From contig JAHHIC010000080.1 in NCBI GenBank assembly GCA_019359035.1, forward strand, positions 1 to 64,000: a stretch of 64,000 bases of DNA. Direction: 5' to 3'. This DNA is from Scytonematopsis contorta HA4267-MV1. GTDB taxonomy: Bacteria > Cyanobacteriota > Cyanobacteriia > Cyanobacteriales > Nostocaceae. Within the stretch, counting starts at the first letter, position 1. Every line of letters begins with the position of its first letter. A program made the translations under genes and the position numbers. The notes under the pieces are model-generated. The model was not told the origin of the DNA. It saw nothing but the letters and a program-made list of their open reading frames with translations, and searched no databases. Below are positions 25,831 to 35,222 of this stretch, one piece after another.

Positions 25831-26889
25831 CTATTCTTCTCCATGTAACTTATAAAAAGCACTAATTGCAGCTTTTTGTTCTGCACCAACAACATAACGC
25901 TTAAAAGCACCATCAGTACTATGACCAGTCAGCTTCCGTGCGTGAGTGGGGTCTAATCCATCGAGTAATAGCATTGAAGCGAAGGTGTGTCTAAAAGCAT
26001 GGGGATGAAGGTCTGGTAGTCCAGCCAATTTACCAATCCTTTTTATCGCAGTGTAAATTCCTTGGTAACTCAGCCTTGCATTAAATGGCTCATGTATTCG
26101 AGTATATTCTGGAATACTGTTATGGTAAGAAAGCAGCAAAGGGGAATCACCCTGCATTTTTTCTCCCCCAGCACTACGAGCATCAAGGTAATTATTAATG
26201 TATTGACGACTTTCTCTTAGCAGTGGTACTATTCTCGGTTTTTTGTCCTTGGTTTCCGTAATTAAAATTAACTTTCCATCGTAGTCTTCTATGTTTAGAG
26301 AAGCTACTTCCGAAGCACGTAAACCGTAAAGCAGTATATGTAACAACGCTAAGTCTCGTAGTTTTGTCGGCCCATCAAAATTTTCCAAAGCCGATTTAAC
26401 CGCTTCAAGTTCATCTTGTGCTAAATCTTGCGGCTTGGGTTCTGGGAGCTTTTCCAGTTTGATACCCAGCATGGGGTTTGTCTCAATTATATCCGGGTAA
26501 GTGAGGCGCATCCAATTGAAAAAACTTTTTAATGTGGAGAGGGCTGAATTAACTGTTGCTTTAGATAATGATTCACCCTGTGGTGTTTTAGCTTCAAGCA
26601 AAAGGTATTCTTTATAATTCGCCAAATGACGAGACCGTATTTGTCTAAAGCTGAGGTCTGTCCAAGCTAAAAAACGCTGTAGCTCTCGTGTATAAACAGT
26701 CTGAGTATTTTTGGATAAGCTGGTACTCTTCAAAAATTCTTGAACTTTTTGCCACCTCAAGTCAGATATTAGTGGAACTTGAGAATGCTTCGACCTGTCA
26801 GTAATTTTAGATGAGCCGCCATCAATTGTTATCAAATTGATTGGAGGAAGTTTAGAATTTTCGTTTCTAGGAAACATGATTACACTCAT
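25831..26889 (-). CDS. Tyrosine recombinase (phage/XerC-like integrase)
   Basis: A 352-residue site-specific recombinase. An N-terminal SAM-like DNA-binding domain (about 45-150; VQEFLKSTSLSKNTQTVYTRELQRFLAW) precedes the catalytic domain with the residues Arg (LLYGLRASEVASL), the HPHAFRHTFASMLL box (His-x-x-Arg), LTGHS (His) and the nucleophile Tyr in FKRYVVG. It cuts and joins DNA through a 3'-phosphotyrosine. Two broken copies of its first part lie at 55345 and 62346, so this family has been active across the accessory zone. No attachment site could be identified. ATG 26889 or 26877 could start the protein. Confidence 0.85.
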   Translation of the reverse strand: MSVIMFPRNENSKLPPINLITIDGGSSKITDRSKHSQVPLISDLRWQKVQEFLKSTSLSKNTQTVYTRELQRFLAWTDLSFRQIRSRHLANYKEYLLLEAKTPQGESLSKATVNSALSTLKSFFNWMRLTYPDIIETNPMLGIKLEKLPEPKPQDLAQDELEAVKSALENFDGPTKLRDLALLHILLYGLRASEVASLNIEDYDGKLILITETKDKKPRIVPLLRESRQYINNYLDARSAGGEKMQGDSPLLLSYHNSIPEYTRIHEPFNARLSYQGIYTAIKRIGKLAGLPDLHPHAFRHTFASMLLLDGLDPTHARKLTGHSTDGAFKRYVVGAEQKAAISAFYKLHGEE

Positions 26890-27031
26890 TAATGTACTAT
26901 AGGAGTCCTAAATTATTAGACATCTCCACAAATTAATTATGCGTTATTTGTTCACGTTCACGTAGTGTGCCTCGAAGAGGCATAGTGGAGCGCTAAACCT
27001 TTGTATAGTGGAGAGGTTACATGTAACGTTT

Positions 27032-27697
27032 TTAATTCTTTTCGCAATTCAAATTTAATTGATTACGCAGTTCATCTAAAGAAGTACACCATAAAGTATT
27101 CCACTGAATACCAAAAAGTGGTTTTGCTTGTTTTCCTAGCATCCAACCATAAGTAATAGCATTCATATGTGACTCGCACAAATCTATATCTTCTATCGCC
27201 GTTTTTAATAGATTTTTAGCAAGCAATGCTAAAAACAAAGGAGATGAATAAATTTGAGCGACATAAAATGCTTCTAGCTGAATTTCTCCAGCTTTGTTAG
27301 TGTCGCAACCTGTAACTACATGCCAAATATCATGAGTTTCTCCCAAGTGAACAGATGGATATGTTTTTTCATCTACGGCTTTACTGATAGGAGGAGGATT
27401 AAAAGCATTCTTGAGCATATGATTTGCGTACTGATATCCCAAAGTATTCTCAGGTAACAAATGAAGTTGATGCAAATCGATATTTCCTAAAAGCGGTCGC
27501 TCAATTAAAGCCATTTTTCCTTGAGGGTAACTTGATAAATGCTGAAAAATCAGTTTATTGCTATGAGGGTCACTGATAATCTCAGATAACTTACCAATTC
27601 CTTTGAAATCGCCATAAGGCGCTTTAACTAGTTGCATAAAGTGATATCCAATATTCAATATTTGCCAATTTTCTTTGAAATTTTTGATAAAGTTCAT
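27032..27697 (-). CDS. Coq4-like protein
   Basis: A 221-residue alpha-helical protein with an exact HDxxH-x11-E motif (HDIWH then Glu after VVTGCDTNKAG, about residues 120-137), the zinc-binding signature of the Coq4 family. Coq4 proteins act in ubiquinone biosynthesis as scaffold and C1-decarboxylase/hydroxylase in eukaryotes. Cyanobacteria make plastoquinone rather than ubiquinone, so the role here is unclear; it could act on another lipid-soluble ring. The gene stands between the recombinase and the AAA gene and is monocistronic. The start ATG 27697 gives a full-length N-terminus. Confidence 0.75.
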   Translation of the reverse strand: MNFIKNFKENWQILNIGYHFMQLVKAPYGDFKGIGKLSEIISDPHSNKLIFQHLSSYPQGKMALIERPLLGNIDLHQLHLLPENTLGYQYANHMLKNAFNPPPISKAVDEKTYPSVHLGETHDIWHVVTGCDTNKAGEIQLEAFYVAQIYSSPLFLALLAKNLLKTAIEDIDLCESHMNAITYGWMLGKQAKPLFGIQWNTLWCTSLDELRNQLNLNCEKN

Positions 27698-27774
27698 TTC
27701 TACCTCTATTAATTATGAATTGACTGCGGGTTCGCACAAAAGATACAAATTTTTGGAGCTTGTTCTACAATATA

Positions 27775-29325
27775 TTAAGCTCGTACAACTACGACAGAAC
27801 GTCCTTTTTCTGTTGTTGTAGTTTTAGTTTGCAAACGTTCAATAAAAGGAGGTGCATTTTTACGTCTATCAAAAACAAACAACCACCCATAATCTGCTTT
27901 TATTCTTTCTAAATAACCTTCTAACTGGTTTAACCCTTGTGATTCTGGGTCTTTAATTTTATCTCGCCAAGCTTTAACCTCAATTCCTAAGGTTACCTTT
28001 TTATATTTTAAGCATAAATCCATACGACCAGAGCCAATTGCATATTCGCGCTCTAAAGTTCCATCTCCATTAACAACACGATGTAAAAATGACATTAATA
28101 CCAAGTGCGGTGCGATTTCGTGGTATGATGTAGTACCCAATAAAGGCTCTCCATGTTGACGCCAAAAATCAATAAATGCTGACAACAAAGCATCAATATC
28201 TAGTTCCCCATCATCCGTTAACCAAGTCGGTGCAATAGTAGGTAAACTCGCCATTGGTGTAATTGTTAGTACTCGCGGTAACACCTCGCGGTAAATTGGA
28301 TTAGCAATTACTAACCCTCCTTGCGGAATCATTTTACATAATCCTAAGTCTATAACAAACTGAATATCATCTGCTGGTACATTTCCTAATTCCAACCCTG
28401 CTAACATCGGCTCAATTATTGCTTTAATTCTTGTTTCAGTAAGCCTGTTCGCAAGAGAATCAAGGTGTCTATCTTTACGCACAATTAGTATTTCTTTAGC
28501 TTGATTAATATGTTCTACCGTAATTGCTACTTTTGTATCTATAACTAGTTCTTCAACAATTTCTTTTGCCAGTGAGTTTGTCAACCAAGGTTGTCCTTGA
28601 GTTAAATCAAAAGCTAGTTGAGCAGCTTCATCCGTGAAAACTTGTCCTGTATCGGACGTATGCTGCTGGTATAATTCCACTACCTCAGCAGCATTAAAAT
28701 CTCTCATTGTTAGCGAACGGTCTTTTATATTAAACGGACTTGCCGTATTTAACCTACCACTACCACCAGAAGCAACTTTATAATCTCGTACATCTCGCAT
28801 TCCAATCAATCCTATAGATGAAGGAAAGTTTTTAGGGCGATTGTTATAACCATCGCGCAATTGCCGCAAAACAGAAATCAATACTTCGTTTTCTAGAGAG
28901 TCTATTTCATCTATAAATAATATTATTGGTCGTGGGCAACTTTGTGCCCAAAGTCTAAGATTAGCTCTAATTCTCTGTCCAGGTGGACCTTCTACCCAGT
29001 CAGTAGGTTGCAAATCTGCTGGTAATCTATCTGTTATGTTATCATGCCATGTTGCTAAAATTGCTAATTCGGCGGCTCCGATGTCATCTTTAAAAGCATT
29101 TCCCACTTCTACTGATAGAGTAATTGCACAATATTCTCCATTTTCTGTTATTTGTTTGGCTAAGGCTATCATTGCTGTGGTTTTACCCGTTTGACGCGGA
29201 GCATGAATAACAAAATAGCTACGTTGCCTAATTAATCGCTCAAGGTTCGGTAACCTAATAGTAGGTGATGACGTATAGTGGTCGTCAATATTACAGGGTC
29301 CTGAAATGTTAAACCAACGAGTCAT
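27775..29325 (-). CDS. AAA ATPase with C-terminal nuclease-like domain
   Basis: A 516-residue protein. Residues 1-350 are an AAA-like/STAND-type ATPase: Walker A APRQTGKTT (about 43-51), Walker B IILFIDEIDSL (about 133-143) and a winged-helix region. Residues 420-500 hold GRMDLCLKYKKVTLGIEVKAW, the D..(I)ExK pattern of PD-(D/E)xK nucleases, then a helix and a hydrophobic strand WLFVFDRR. The family is common in cyanobacterial accessory DNA, and its target is unknown. A host-defence or DNA-maintenance role is inference. The first 30 codons and 70 bp of upstream DNA are duplicated at 53976-54148. Confidence 0.75.
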   Translation of the reverse strand: MTRWFNISGPCNIDDHYTSSPTIRLPNLERLIRQRSYFVIHAPRQTGKTTAMIALAKQITENGEYCAITLSVEVGNAFKDDIGAAELAILATWHDNITDRLPADLQPTDWVEGPPGQRIRANLRLWAQSCPRPIILFIDEIDSLENEVLISVLRQLRDGYNNRPKNFPSSIGLIGMRDVRDYKVASGGSGRLNTASPFNIKDRSLTMRDFNAAEVVELYQQHTSDTGQVFTDEAAQLAFDLTQGQPWLTNSLAKEIVEELVIDTKVAITVEHINQAKEILIVRKDRHLDSLANRLTETRIKAIIEPMLAGLELGNVPADDIQFVIDLGLCKMIPQGGLVIANPIYREVLPRVLTITPMASLPTIAPTWLTDDGELDIDALLSAFIDFWRQHGEPLLGTTSYHEIAPHLVLMSFLHRVVNGDGTLEREYAIGSGRMDLCLKYKKVTLGIEVKAWRDKIKDPESQGLNQLEGYLERIKADYGWLFVFDRRKNAPPFIERLQTKTTTTEKGRSVVVVRA

Positions 29326-29410
29326 GACAACAAAACCAAATTAAGGATAATGCTTAAGAGCTTAACGCATATCACTAAACCGAGCGGACATCTCGATTTT
29401 TAACCACTGC
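29238..29410 (-). repeat. Start of the AAA gene and its promoter, duplicated at 53976-54148
   Basis: This 173-bp segment, read on the minus strand, matches 53976-54148 on the plus strand with few changes. It covers the promoter region and the first 30 codons up to LPNLE. The two copies are inverted relative to each other. Confidence 0.8.
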
Positions 29411-29430
29411 GACTGTCGCACCTGAAAACT

Positions 29431-29538
29431 GTAAAAATTTGTAAAAATTATCTACCTATAAAAAAAATTGTGCTGTTATGAAGGTATAGGCAGCACAGTT
29501 TACCTATTATTGTCAATAGTTATATCAAAAAAATAACT
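29431..29538 (+). repeat. 108-bp dispersed repeat with two stem-loops, copy 1
   Basis: Matches 38662-38769. Both copies contain the stem TGTGCTG/CAGCACA and, at the right end, AGTTAT..ATAACT. The loop of the first stem differs (ttatgaaggtatagg against tcataaaggtgtagg) while the stem is unchanged. The segment marks the left border of the GC-richer mosaic. Confidence 0.75.
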
Positions 29539-29827
29539 GATAGGGCATCCCATCTCTTTGATCCAGAAACGCGACAACGCAAAGCATGATTGAATCGTTC
29601 AAAAGGGCGACAGCATTTTATTCCTGCTGAACAACCAAGTTGCTGGTATCAGCACGAAGCTTTCCCGATCTCGCCCGAAAAAGATCGAAACGTCAATCGC
29701 CCCGAACCAGTCATGCTGTGGATTGCTTTGACTCTTCAAAAAATCCACCCAAAGGCTTATTTTCTGGAGTCTGGCAAGCGATATACTTTGGGAGACGGCT
29801 GGCAGTCCTTCGCTGGGGGAGATTTCA
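29539..29827 (+). other. Start of the GC-richer mosaic; unrecognised short frames
   Basis: About 290 bp with an 84-codon frame (29590-29844: MNRSKGRQHFIPAEQPSCWY and LQKIHPKAYFLESGKRYTLG) that overlaps the start of the next gene. I do not recognise a family, and a second frame is also open here, so real coding is doubtful. Composition shifts to higher GC from about 29555. Confidence 0.3.
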
Positions 29828-31807
29828 ATGATTACTCTGCCTAGAATGATCCATCTCGATCAATTAATTGCCACATTGATGCAGGTGGTAATAGAAAGTA
29901 CAGGAGCCGAAACGGGCGCTCTGGTTCTTCTGGAAGAGGATCAACTCACTGTAGTGGCTCAATGCAGTGGCAATAGACCGTGTGACCTGGAAAAGCTGGC
30001 TGTTGCTGACTGTGCAACCATTCCTGTCTCCGTCATTTACTCAGTAGAACATACTCAAGAAACTCTGGTGTTTGAGGATACAGTCAGCGAATCGTCTTTT
30101 TCAACTGATCCTTATATTCAACACCAACAGACGCGATCGCTCCTGTGTATGCCAATTTTCCAGCAAAATCAGTTGATCGGCATCCTTTATCTAGAGAACA
30201 ATCTCACTACCGGAGTGTTTACCAGTGATCGCTTACAAGTCCTCAAACTGCTGATGGCGCAGGCAGCCATTTCACTAGAAAATGCTCGGCTGTATCAACG
30301 GTTAGCAGACTATGCCGAAATACTGGAACGAAAAGTAGAAGAGCGAACTCAAGCCTTGCAGCAGGAGATTGCTGAACGTCAACACACCGAAGCCGCATTG
30401 AGACAAAGTGAAGCAAATTATCGCAACCTGCTACAAACCGCGAATTCAGTGATCATTCGCTATGATCCGCAAGGAAGGATTCATTACATCAACGATTATG
30501 GGGTAAAACTCCTGGGCTATGAAGAACATCAGATTTTAGGGCGCACCTTATTTGAAACCATTATTCCAGACACCGAAATTTCTGGACGCGATATGAGACC
30601 CTTTGTCCATGCTTTACTTTGTAATCCTCGATCGTACACGCGAGGCGAGGGTGAAAACCTGTGTCGAGACGGTCGGCGAGTTTGGATGGAGTGGTCGAAT
30701 CAAGCTATCTTCAATGACCAGGGAGATGTCGTTGAAATTTTATCGGTGGGCAATGACACCACCCAGCGTAGGCAAGCAGAAGAGGCATTACAGCGCAGTG
30801 AAGCCAAGTTCCGAGCTATCTTTGCAAACTCCCAAGTTGGCATCTACCGCACCCGCATCGGTGATGGATTAATTCTCAATGCCAATCAACGCTTTGCAGA
30901 ACTGTTTGGCTTTGATTCACCCCAAGAGATCATTGGGCTGGAACACACCATAGGCTATTGGGTCAATCCCACTGATCGCGAACAAGGCATTGAGGTGATG
31001 AAGCGGAATGGGGAAGTGCGAAGCTTTGAAGCACAGATGCGAAAACGAGATGGGACAGTGTTTTGGGGACTTTTTTCTTCTTATTTGAATGCAGACGATG
31101 ACTATATCGAAGGGGTGATTGCGGATATTAGTGATCGCAAACAGGCAGAAGTCTCGTTGCAAGCCTCTGAAGCAGAACTACGGGCACTCTTCTCAGCCAT
31201 TCCCGATCCACTGTGTATCTTCACTGTTGAAGGGCAATTGATCGGCGCAATCAAAGGAAACCCGTCCTATGGAGAGTTGCATCGGGAGGAGTATATTGGC
31301 AAAACACTGCATCAACTCTATGCTCAGGAACAAGCCGATGAATTCCTGAGTTACATTCAGCAGGCGGCGAGAAACCAACAAGTTCTCACCGTTGAATACA
31401 GGCAGTGGATATCTGGACGAGAAATCTGGTTTTTGACCTCTACTTTCATCGCGACAGACCCAACACTACGCCAAGGCGATTCCGGTGCTGCTGTGAGTGA
31501 ACTACAACAATTGCTCAATGCGAAAGGAATCAACATTACCGTCGATGGCATCTTTGGCGATTTGACTCGCGCCGCAGTGGTTCAGTTTCAACAGCAGAAT
31601 GGCATTGTTACAGATGGCATCGTTGGCACTCAAACTTGGCAAGCCCTTCGTCGAGGTGGCAATGCATCCATTCAACTGACTGATGCAGCCATTTACTACG
31701 AGCCATCGAACTATCCCTACCAAAAAGAGGCGTTTGAATGGTTGCAATCTCAACTCTCTAGGTCAGATATAGAGGAATTTGCTCGTCGCTGGCGAAACCT
31801 ACGCTAA
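29828..31807 (+). CDS. Chimeric GAF-PAS-PAS-PAS sensor fused to a peptidoglycan-binding domain
   Basis: 659 residues. A GAF domain (about 5-160; LLCMPIFQQNQLIGILYLENN) and a coiled coil (165-200; ERKVEERTQALQQEIAERQ) are followed by three PAS domains (about 200-315, 325-440, 450-540). These are the middle of a cyanobacterial multi-sensor kinase, whose N-terminal modules and kinase are absent. From residue about 547 a PG_binding_1 domain follows (TLRQGDSGAAVSELQQLL, DGIFGDLTRAAVVQFQQQNG), then a 48-residue tail ending FARRWRNLR. That last part looks like a whole separate small gene joined in frame. Product function is doubtful. ATG 29828 lies in a GGGGGAGATTTCA context. Confidence 0.7.
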   Translation: MITLPRMIHLDQLIATLMQVVIESTGAETGALVLLEEDQLTVVAQCSGNRPCDLEKLAVADCATIPVSVIYSVEHTQETLVFEDTVSESSFSTDPYIQHQQTRSLLCMPIFQQNQLIGILYLENNLTTGVFTSDRLQVLKLLMAQAAISLENARLYQRLADYAEILERKVEERTQALQQEIAERQHTEAALRQSEANYRNLLQTANSVIIRYDPQGRIHYINDYGVKLLGYEEHQILGRTLFETIIPDTEISGRDMRPFVHALLCNPRSYTRGEGENLCRDGRRVWMEWSNQAIFNDQGDVVEILSVGNDTTQRRQAEEALQRSEAKFRAIFANSQVGIYRTRIGDGLILNANQRFAELFGFDSPQEIIGLEHTIGYWVNPTDREQGIEVMKRNGEVRSFEAQMRKRDGTVFWGLFSSYLNADDDYIEGVIADISDRKQAEVSLQASEAELRALFSAIPDPLCIFTVEGQLIGAIKGNPSYGELHREEYIGKTLHQLYAQEQADEFLSYIQQAARNQQVLTVEYRQWISGREIWFLTSTFIATDPTLRQGDSGAAVSELQQLLNAKGINITVDGIFGDLTRAAVVQFQQQNGIVTDGIVGTQTWQALRRGGNASIQLTDAAIYYEPSNYPYQKEAFEWLQSQLSRSDIEEFARRWRNLR

Positions 31808-31907
31808 CGCGGCAATTCCCGATCTTAAGACGCTGGAAATGCCCTGAATTATATGGTTTTTCCCAGCTTTTATGGCAAGGTTCCCTGCTTGATACAGATG
31901 TAGAAAA

Positions 31908-32465
31908 ATGAACGACGATCATAGCCACAGTACCTTACTTGTCCCACCGTCAACCGAAGACTGGATGCAAGGTGTGCTGAGTGCCAAGATTGTGCTGGTA
32001 ATGTATGGAGACTACCAATGCTCCAAAGGTGCGGACGTTTACAAGATAATTCAAGGGATCAAACGAGAGCTTAGTGCTACTTTTGGAGAGGATTATCTGT
32101 GCTTCATCTTCCGTCATTTTCCGCAAGTACAGATTCATCCTCATGCCCAACGAGCCGCCCAAGCCGCCGTTGTCGCCGCTGCCCAAGGACAGTTTTGGTT
32201 AATGCACGATACTTTATTTGCTCATCAACAAAACTTAGAGAACGGTTATCTTGTTGAGTACGCCAATGATTTAGGGCTTGATATTCCTCAGTTTCTCAAA
32301 GAGTTGTCTAAACAAGTGCATGTAGATCGTATCCACAAAGATATCGAAAGTGGATTGCACAGTGGAATCACGGCTGCTCCAGCCTTATTTATCAATAACA
32401 TTCGATATACCGGACGCTGGAAAATAACAGAGTTGATGACAGCCATTGTTGTTGCAAGTCACTAA
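31908..32465 (+). CDS. DsbA-like thioredoxin-fold protein
   Basis: A 185-residue protein of the DsbA/Thioredoxin_4 type: strand VLVMYGDYQCSKGADVYKII (residues 24-43), RHFPQVQIHPHAQRAAQAA (about 62-80) and the cis-Pro segment ITAAPALFINNIRY (about 156-169). The usual CxxC is reduced to one cysteine (CSKG), so it is unlikely to act as a normal dithiol oxidase and may be a glutathione-transferase- or peroxidase-like variant. No signal peptide is visible, so it is probably cytosolic. It belongs to the GC-richer mosaic. Confidence 0.75.
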   Translation: MNDDHSHSTLLVPPSTEDWMQGVLSAKIVLVMYGDYQCSKGADVYKIIQGIKRELSATFGEDYLCFIFRHFPQVQIHPHAQRAAQAAVVAAAQGQFWLMHDTLFAHQQNLENGYLVEYANDLGLDIPQFLKELSKQVHVDRIHKDIESGLHSGITAAPALFINNIRYTGRWKITELMTAIVVASH

Positions 32466-32476
32466 GCTCTATTCAT

Positions 32477-32506
32477 ATTTGACTTGTTTATTAGTGCTAG
32501 TCAAAT
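32477..32506 (+). terminator. Hairpin after the DsbA-like gene
   Basis: ATTTGACT and AGTCAAAT form an 8-bp stem around a 14-nt loop, 12 bp after the stop. No T-run follows, so it could be a transcript-stabilising hairpin instead. Confidence 0.4.
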
Positions 32507-32700
32507 ATCGAATGCGCGATCTCAGAGGGTGAGTTGGTTGGTAAAGCCGTTTCAAAGGCAATTTTCACCATTCAAGCAGCCGCGCTTCTCGGTGCAATCA
32601 TCAATGTCCGATGAAATCGTTAGGAATCTGGAAGAGATCAAGCATTGGAACTCAGTACACCTCAGATCAATGCAACGAAATTAATGCTAGGAGAAGCACA

Positions 32701-33591
32701 ATGATACTTCAAAATAAAGTGGCGTTAGTCACCAAGTTGTCATTCTCTATCTTGGCATTGTGTCTATCCAGTATTCCGATGTCTCTAGAGATTAAATCAA
32801 TGGTAGTTTTGAAACAATTTGGGATTCTATTTGTGTTGGGCATTGCGGGAATTGCGATGTTTACGATTACGTCGGTTCCATTAGTTGAGCAACAGTTGGC
32901 AAAACTGTCTCCAGAAATGCTGGCAAAAGTTCCGCCACTATGGGTTTTAATGCTGCTGCAAGGACTACAGCCTACAGTTCTACTAGCAATCAGCATTCTG
33001 ATCGGAATTGGCTGTGCCAATCGCGTTGGATTACGCTCACATTTGATTGACTACTGGGTACTTCATACCCCTAAGATTCCATTTTCTGTCATTGAGATAC
33101 AATGGAGCTTGGGTGTGGGTGCGGCGACGACGATTATTATCCTGTTGATCGATCAGTTCATGAAACCTGCCCTACCTGAAGCGCTACAGGTATCTAATAA
33201 CACAGAACCGAATTGGCTGAGTTCACTAACAGCAATGCTTTATGGCGGCATCACTGAGGAAATTCTGATGCGCTGGGGCTTAATGTCGCTGCTTGTTTGG
33301 ATAGCGTGGAAGGTTCTAAAACAAGGCATTACGTTGCCAAGCCAAGGAATATACCAAGGTGCGATTGTGTTAGTAGCGCTAGTATTTGGACTACTACACC
33401 TACCAGCAACTGCCGCGATCATTCCACTCACTCCAATTGTGATCGTCCGAGCGATATTACTCAATGGGATCGCTGGTATTGCGTTTGGTTGGCTCTTTTG
33501 GCAATACTCGCTTGAGGCTGCGATGTTATCCCATATCAGCTTTCATGCCTTTTCCTTTGCTCTTAACCTTTTGCTGGCAAGATTTGTCTAA
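32701..33591 (+). CDS. CPBP-family intramembrane protease
   Basis: A 296-residue protein with about eight membrane segments and the CPBP/Abi motifs: EExxxR as GGITEEILMRWG (about 183-194), FGLLHLP (about 230-236) and HISFHAFSFALN near the C-terminus. Members are glutamic-type intramembrane proteases related to CAAX prenyl endopeptidases and include bacteriocin self-immunity proteins. TAGGAGAAGCACA precedes ATG 32701; the longer frame from 32611 lacks such a site. A fragment of a second CPBP gene lies at 35907. Confidence 0.8.
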   Translation: MILQNKVALVTKLSFSILALCLSSIPMSLEIKSMVVLKQFGILFVLGIAGIAMFTITSVPLVEQQLAKLSPEMLAKVPPLWVLMLLQGLQPTVLLAISILIGIGCANRVGLRSHLIDYWVLHTPKIPFSVIEIQWSLGVGAATTIIILLIDQFMKPALPEALQVSNNTEPNWLSSLTAMLYGGITEEILMRWGLMSLLVWIAWKVLKQGITLPSQGIYQGAIVLVALVFGLLHLPATAAIIPLTPIVIVRAILLNGIAGIAFGWLFWQYSLEAAMLSHISFHAFSFALNLLLARFV

Positions 33592-33634
33592 GCTTTTTGC
33601 TGGCGTATCCATCACCAAATATCAGAGCTAAAAC

Positions 33635-34330
33635 ATGTCACGCAAAATGATCGCCACCAAAGAGCAGTCTCCACAACGACCACTGACTCCCAGTGCCAAA
33701 CACCCGCTTCGGCGATTTCTTCGTAAACCCTTTCAGATCATTCGCACTAATTTTCGCGCCTACCTCACTATCAACGCCATTGCGTATGGCTTAGTCATCA
33801 TCGGGTTGGTAGCGGCGATGGTCTTCCCCAACCTGAACGCAACTCAGGTAGCCATCCAGGAAGACAACGGAACGGCGGATCTTGTCCGATCGCTATTCAA
33901 TAACCCCTGGCTATTCTCGCTGACTATCCTGGGAGTCAACCTCACGACCGGCGTGCTGTGGATCGTGCTCCCTTCGCTGATCGTTCCCTGTGCTGGCATC
34001 GCCATGTTTGCGTATAAGACGTTCACTCTCGGTTTAGTTATGGCTCCGACTACCAAGATTATGGCAGTGGCACTGATCCCACACTCGCTGACAATACTCA
34101 TCGAATTTCAAGCTTACGCCCTCCTGATGTTTGGCGCGTACATCCTGGGTCGGTCTTGGGTTCGCCCCGCAACTATCGGGACTCGGAACCATCGTCAGGG
34201 TTACGTCCGTGGGCTGCAACAGCTTGGTTGGCTGAGTCTGTCCACGCTCCCACTGTTCATCGTCGGTGCGATCTGGGAGGCGTTCTCACTCCGCTACCTG
34301 GTTCATCCGCTGACCCAATGGTTGTTGTAG
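33635..34330 (+). CDS. SpoIIM-like (stage II sporulation protein M family) membrane protein
   Basis: A 231-residue protein with a basic head (residues 1-40) and five or six membrane segments, including NAIAYGLVIIGLVAAMVF, LGVNLTTGVLWIVLPSLI and FQAYALLMFGAYILG. This matches the SpoIIM superfamily, which in non-sporulating bacteria is of unknown role and often sits near membrane protease genes. It follows the CPBP gene after 43 bp. Codon use is more GC-rich than in the stress block, consistent with transfer from another cyanobacterium. Confidence 0.65.
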   Translation: MSRKMIATKEQSPQRPLTPSAKHPLRRFLRKPFQIIRTNFRAYLTINAIAYGLVIIGLVAAMVFPNLNATQVAIQEDNGTADLVRSLFNNPWLFSLTILGVNLTTGVLWIVLPSLIVPCAGIAMFAYKTFTLGLVMAPTTKIMAVALIPHSLTILIEFQAYALLMFGAYILGRSWVRPATIGTRNHRQGYVRGLQQLGWLSLSTLPLFIVGAIWEAFSLRYLVHPLTQWLL

Positions 34331-34439
34331 CCAGTAGGGTAAGTACTGCCCACAAAACTGCACTGTGAAGGGTTTTGCAGACTGTTCGGAGTTTGATTTT
34401 GGGCTGAAGGTCAATTTTGATTAAAACAGGAGAAACACA

Positions 34440-34748
34440 ATGAGACAACATAAAGTGGCTTTGATTCAGTACAAGGATTTTGCGCCTCGGATTACAGAAC
34501 GGGGACCCTTCGGCGGAGCTTCGGAGTATGAATCCTTCTCTGAGGTTGTGAGTGCTGCGAATCAGTGGATCGAACAGACAATGATACGGGTGATCAATGT
34601 GGAGACTGTTGTGTTACCTGATCGGTTTGAAGGGACAAGTGATGATGTCTACGGAATGACAACCAGTCATGCTTTCTACCCAGTGATCCTCACTCAAGGC
34701 ATTACAGTCAAATGCTTTCAATTTGTGCGGGTCTGGTACAGAGAATGA
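34440..34748 (+). CDS. Hypothetical protein
   Basis: A 102-residue soluble protein (MRQHKVALIQYKDFAPRITE, later DRFEGTSDDVYGMTTSHAFYPVI). I do not recognise a family. AACAGGAGAAACACA before ATG 34440 is a strong ribosome site, similar to that of the CPBP gene. The central part is rich in aromatic residues and could fold as a small alpha/beta domain. It lies 18 bp upstream of the next gene and is probably co-transcribed with it. Confidence 0.55.
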   Translation: MRQHKVALIQYKDFAPRITERGPFGGASEYESFSEVVSAANQWIEQTMIRVINVETVVLPDRFEGTSDDVYGMTTSHAFYPVILTQGITVKCFQFVRVWYRE

Positions 34749-34766
34749 GTTCGATCAGAGGAAGCA

Positions 34767-35144
34767 ATGAAACGATTTACCTTGTTTACTTTCCTGTATC
34801 TTGCGCTGGGAGCTTGTCTGACGGCTATTGCGCTTGGATACCCAAACCTGCCTTCGAGTCTTCAAACCAGTCTATTTGCCAGTGCAGGAGCATCCTACTT
34901 CATTTGTTTCCTCAGCACCTTCCCATTTTGGCGTGAGGCGACGATTCGCACCTATCGCAGACGGAATTCAGCGGTCATTCTACCCTGGTTGGTGATTGGA
35001 GTGAACATTGTTGTGACGATCTGGGACGTTCAGAGCCAGAACTGGACAATGGAAGCTATTTTACGATCATTTTCGCGGCTATCAGTGGTCTTAGTGTTTG
35101 TAGAAATCATTGTGATTACCTGGCAAGTGAATTCTGAACATTAG
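34767..35144 (+). CDS. Four-helix membrane protein of unknown function
   Basis: A 125-residue protein with four hydrophobic segments (about 4-24, 33-50, 65-84, 95-117) and short basic loops (WREATIRTYRRRNSA). No family was recognised. ATGAGTTCGATCAGAGGAAGC provides a GAGGAAG ribosome site for ATG 34767. It appears complete and forms a pair with the preceding gene. Confidence 0.5.
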   Translation: MKRFTLFTFLYLALGACLTAIALGYPNLPSSLQTSLFASAGASYFICFLSTFPFWREATIRTYRRRNSAVILPWLVIGVNIVVTIWDVQSQNWTMEAILRSFSRLSVVLVFVEIIVITWQVNSEH

Positions 35145-35222
35145 TCTTTGGATTCGGATGCTACTTACGTATCCTGTTGAATGTGTTGTTGAGAGTTAGT
35201 GAATTGAGTAGGTGGAAAATTA

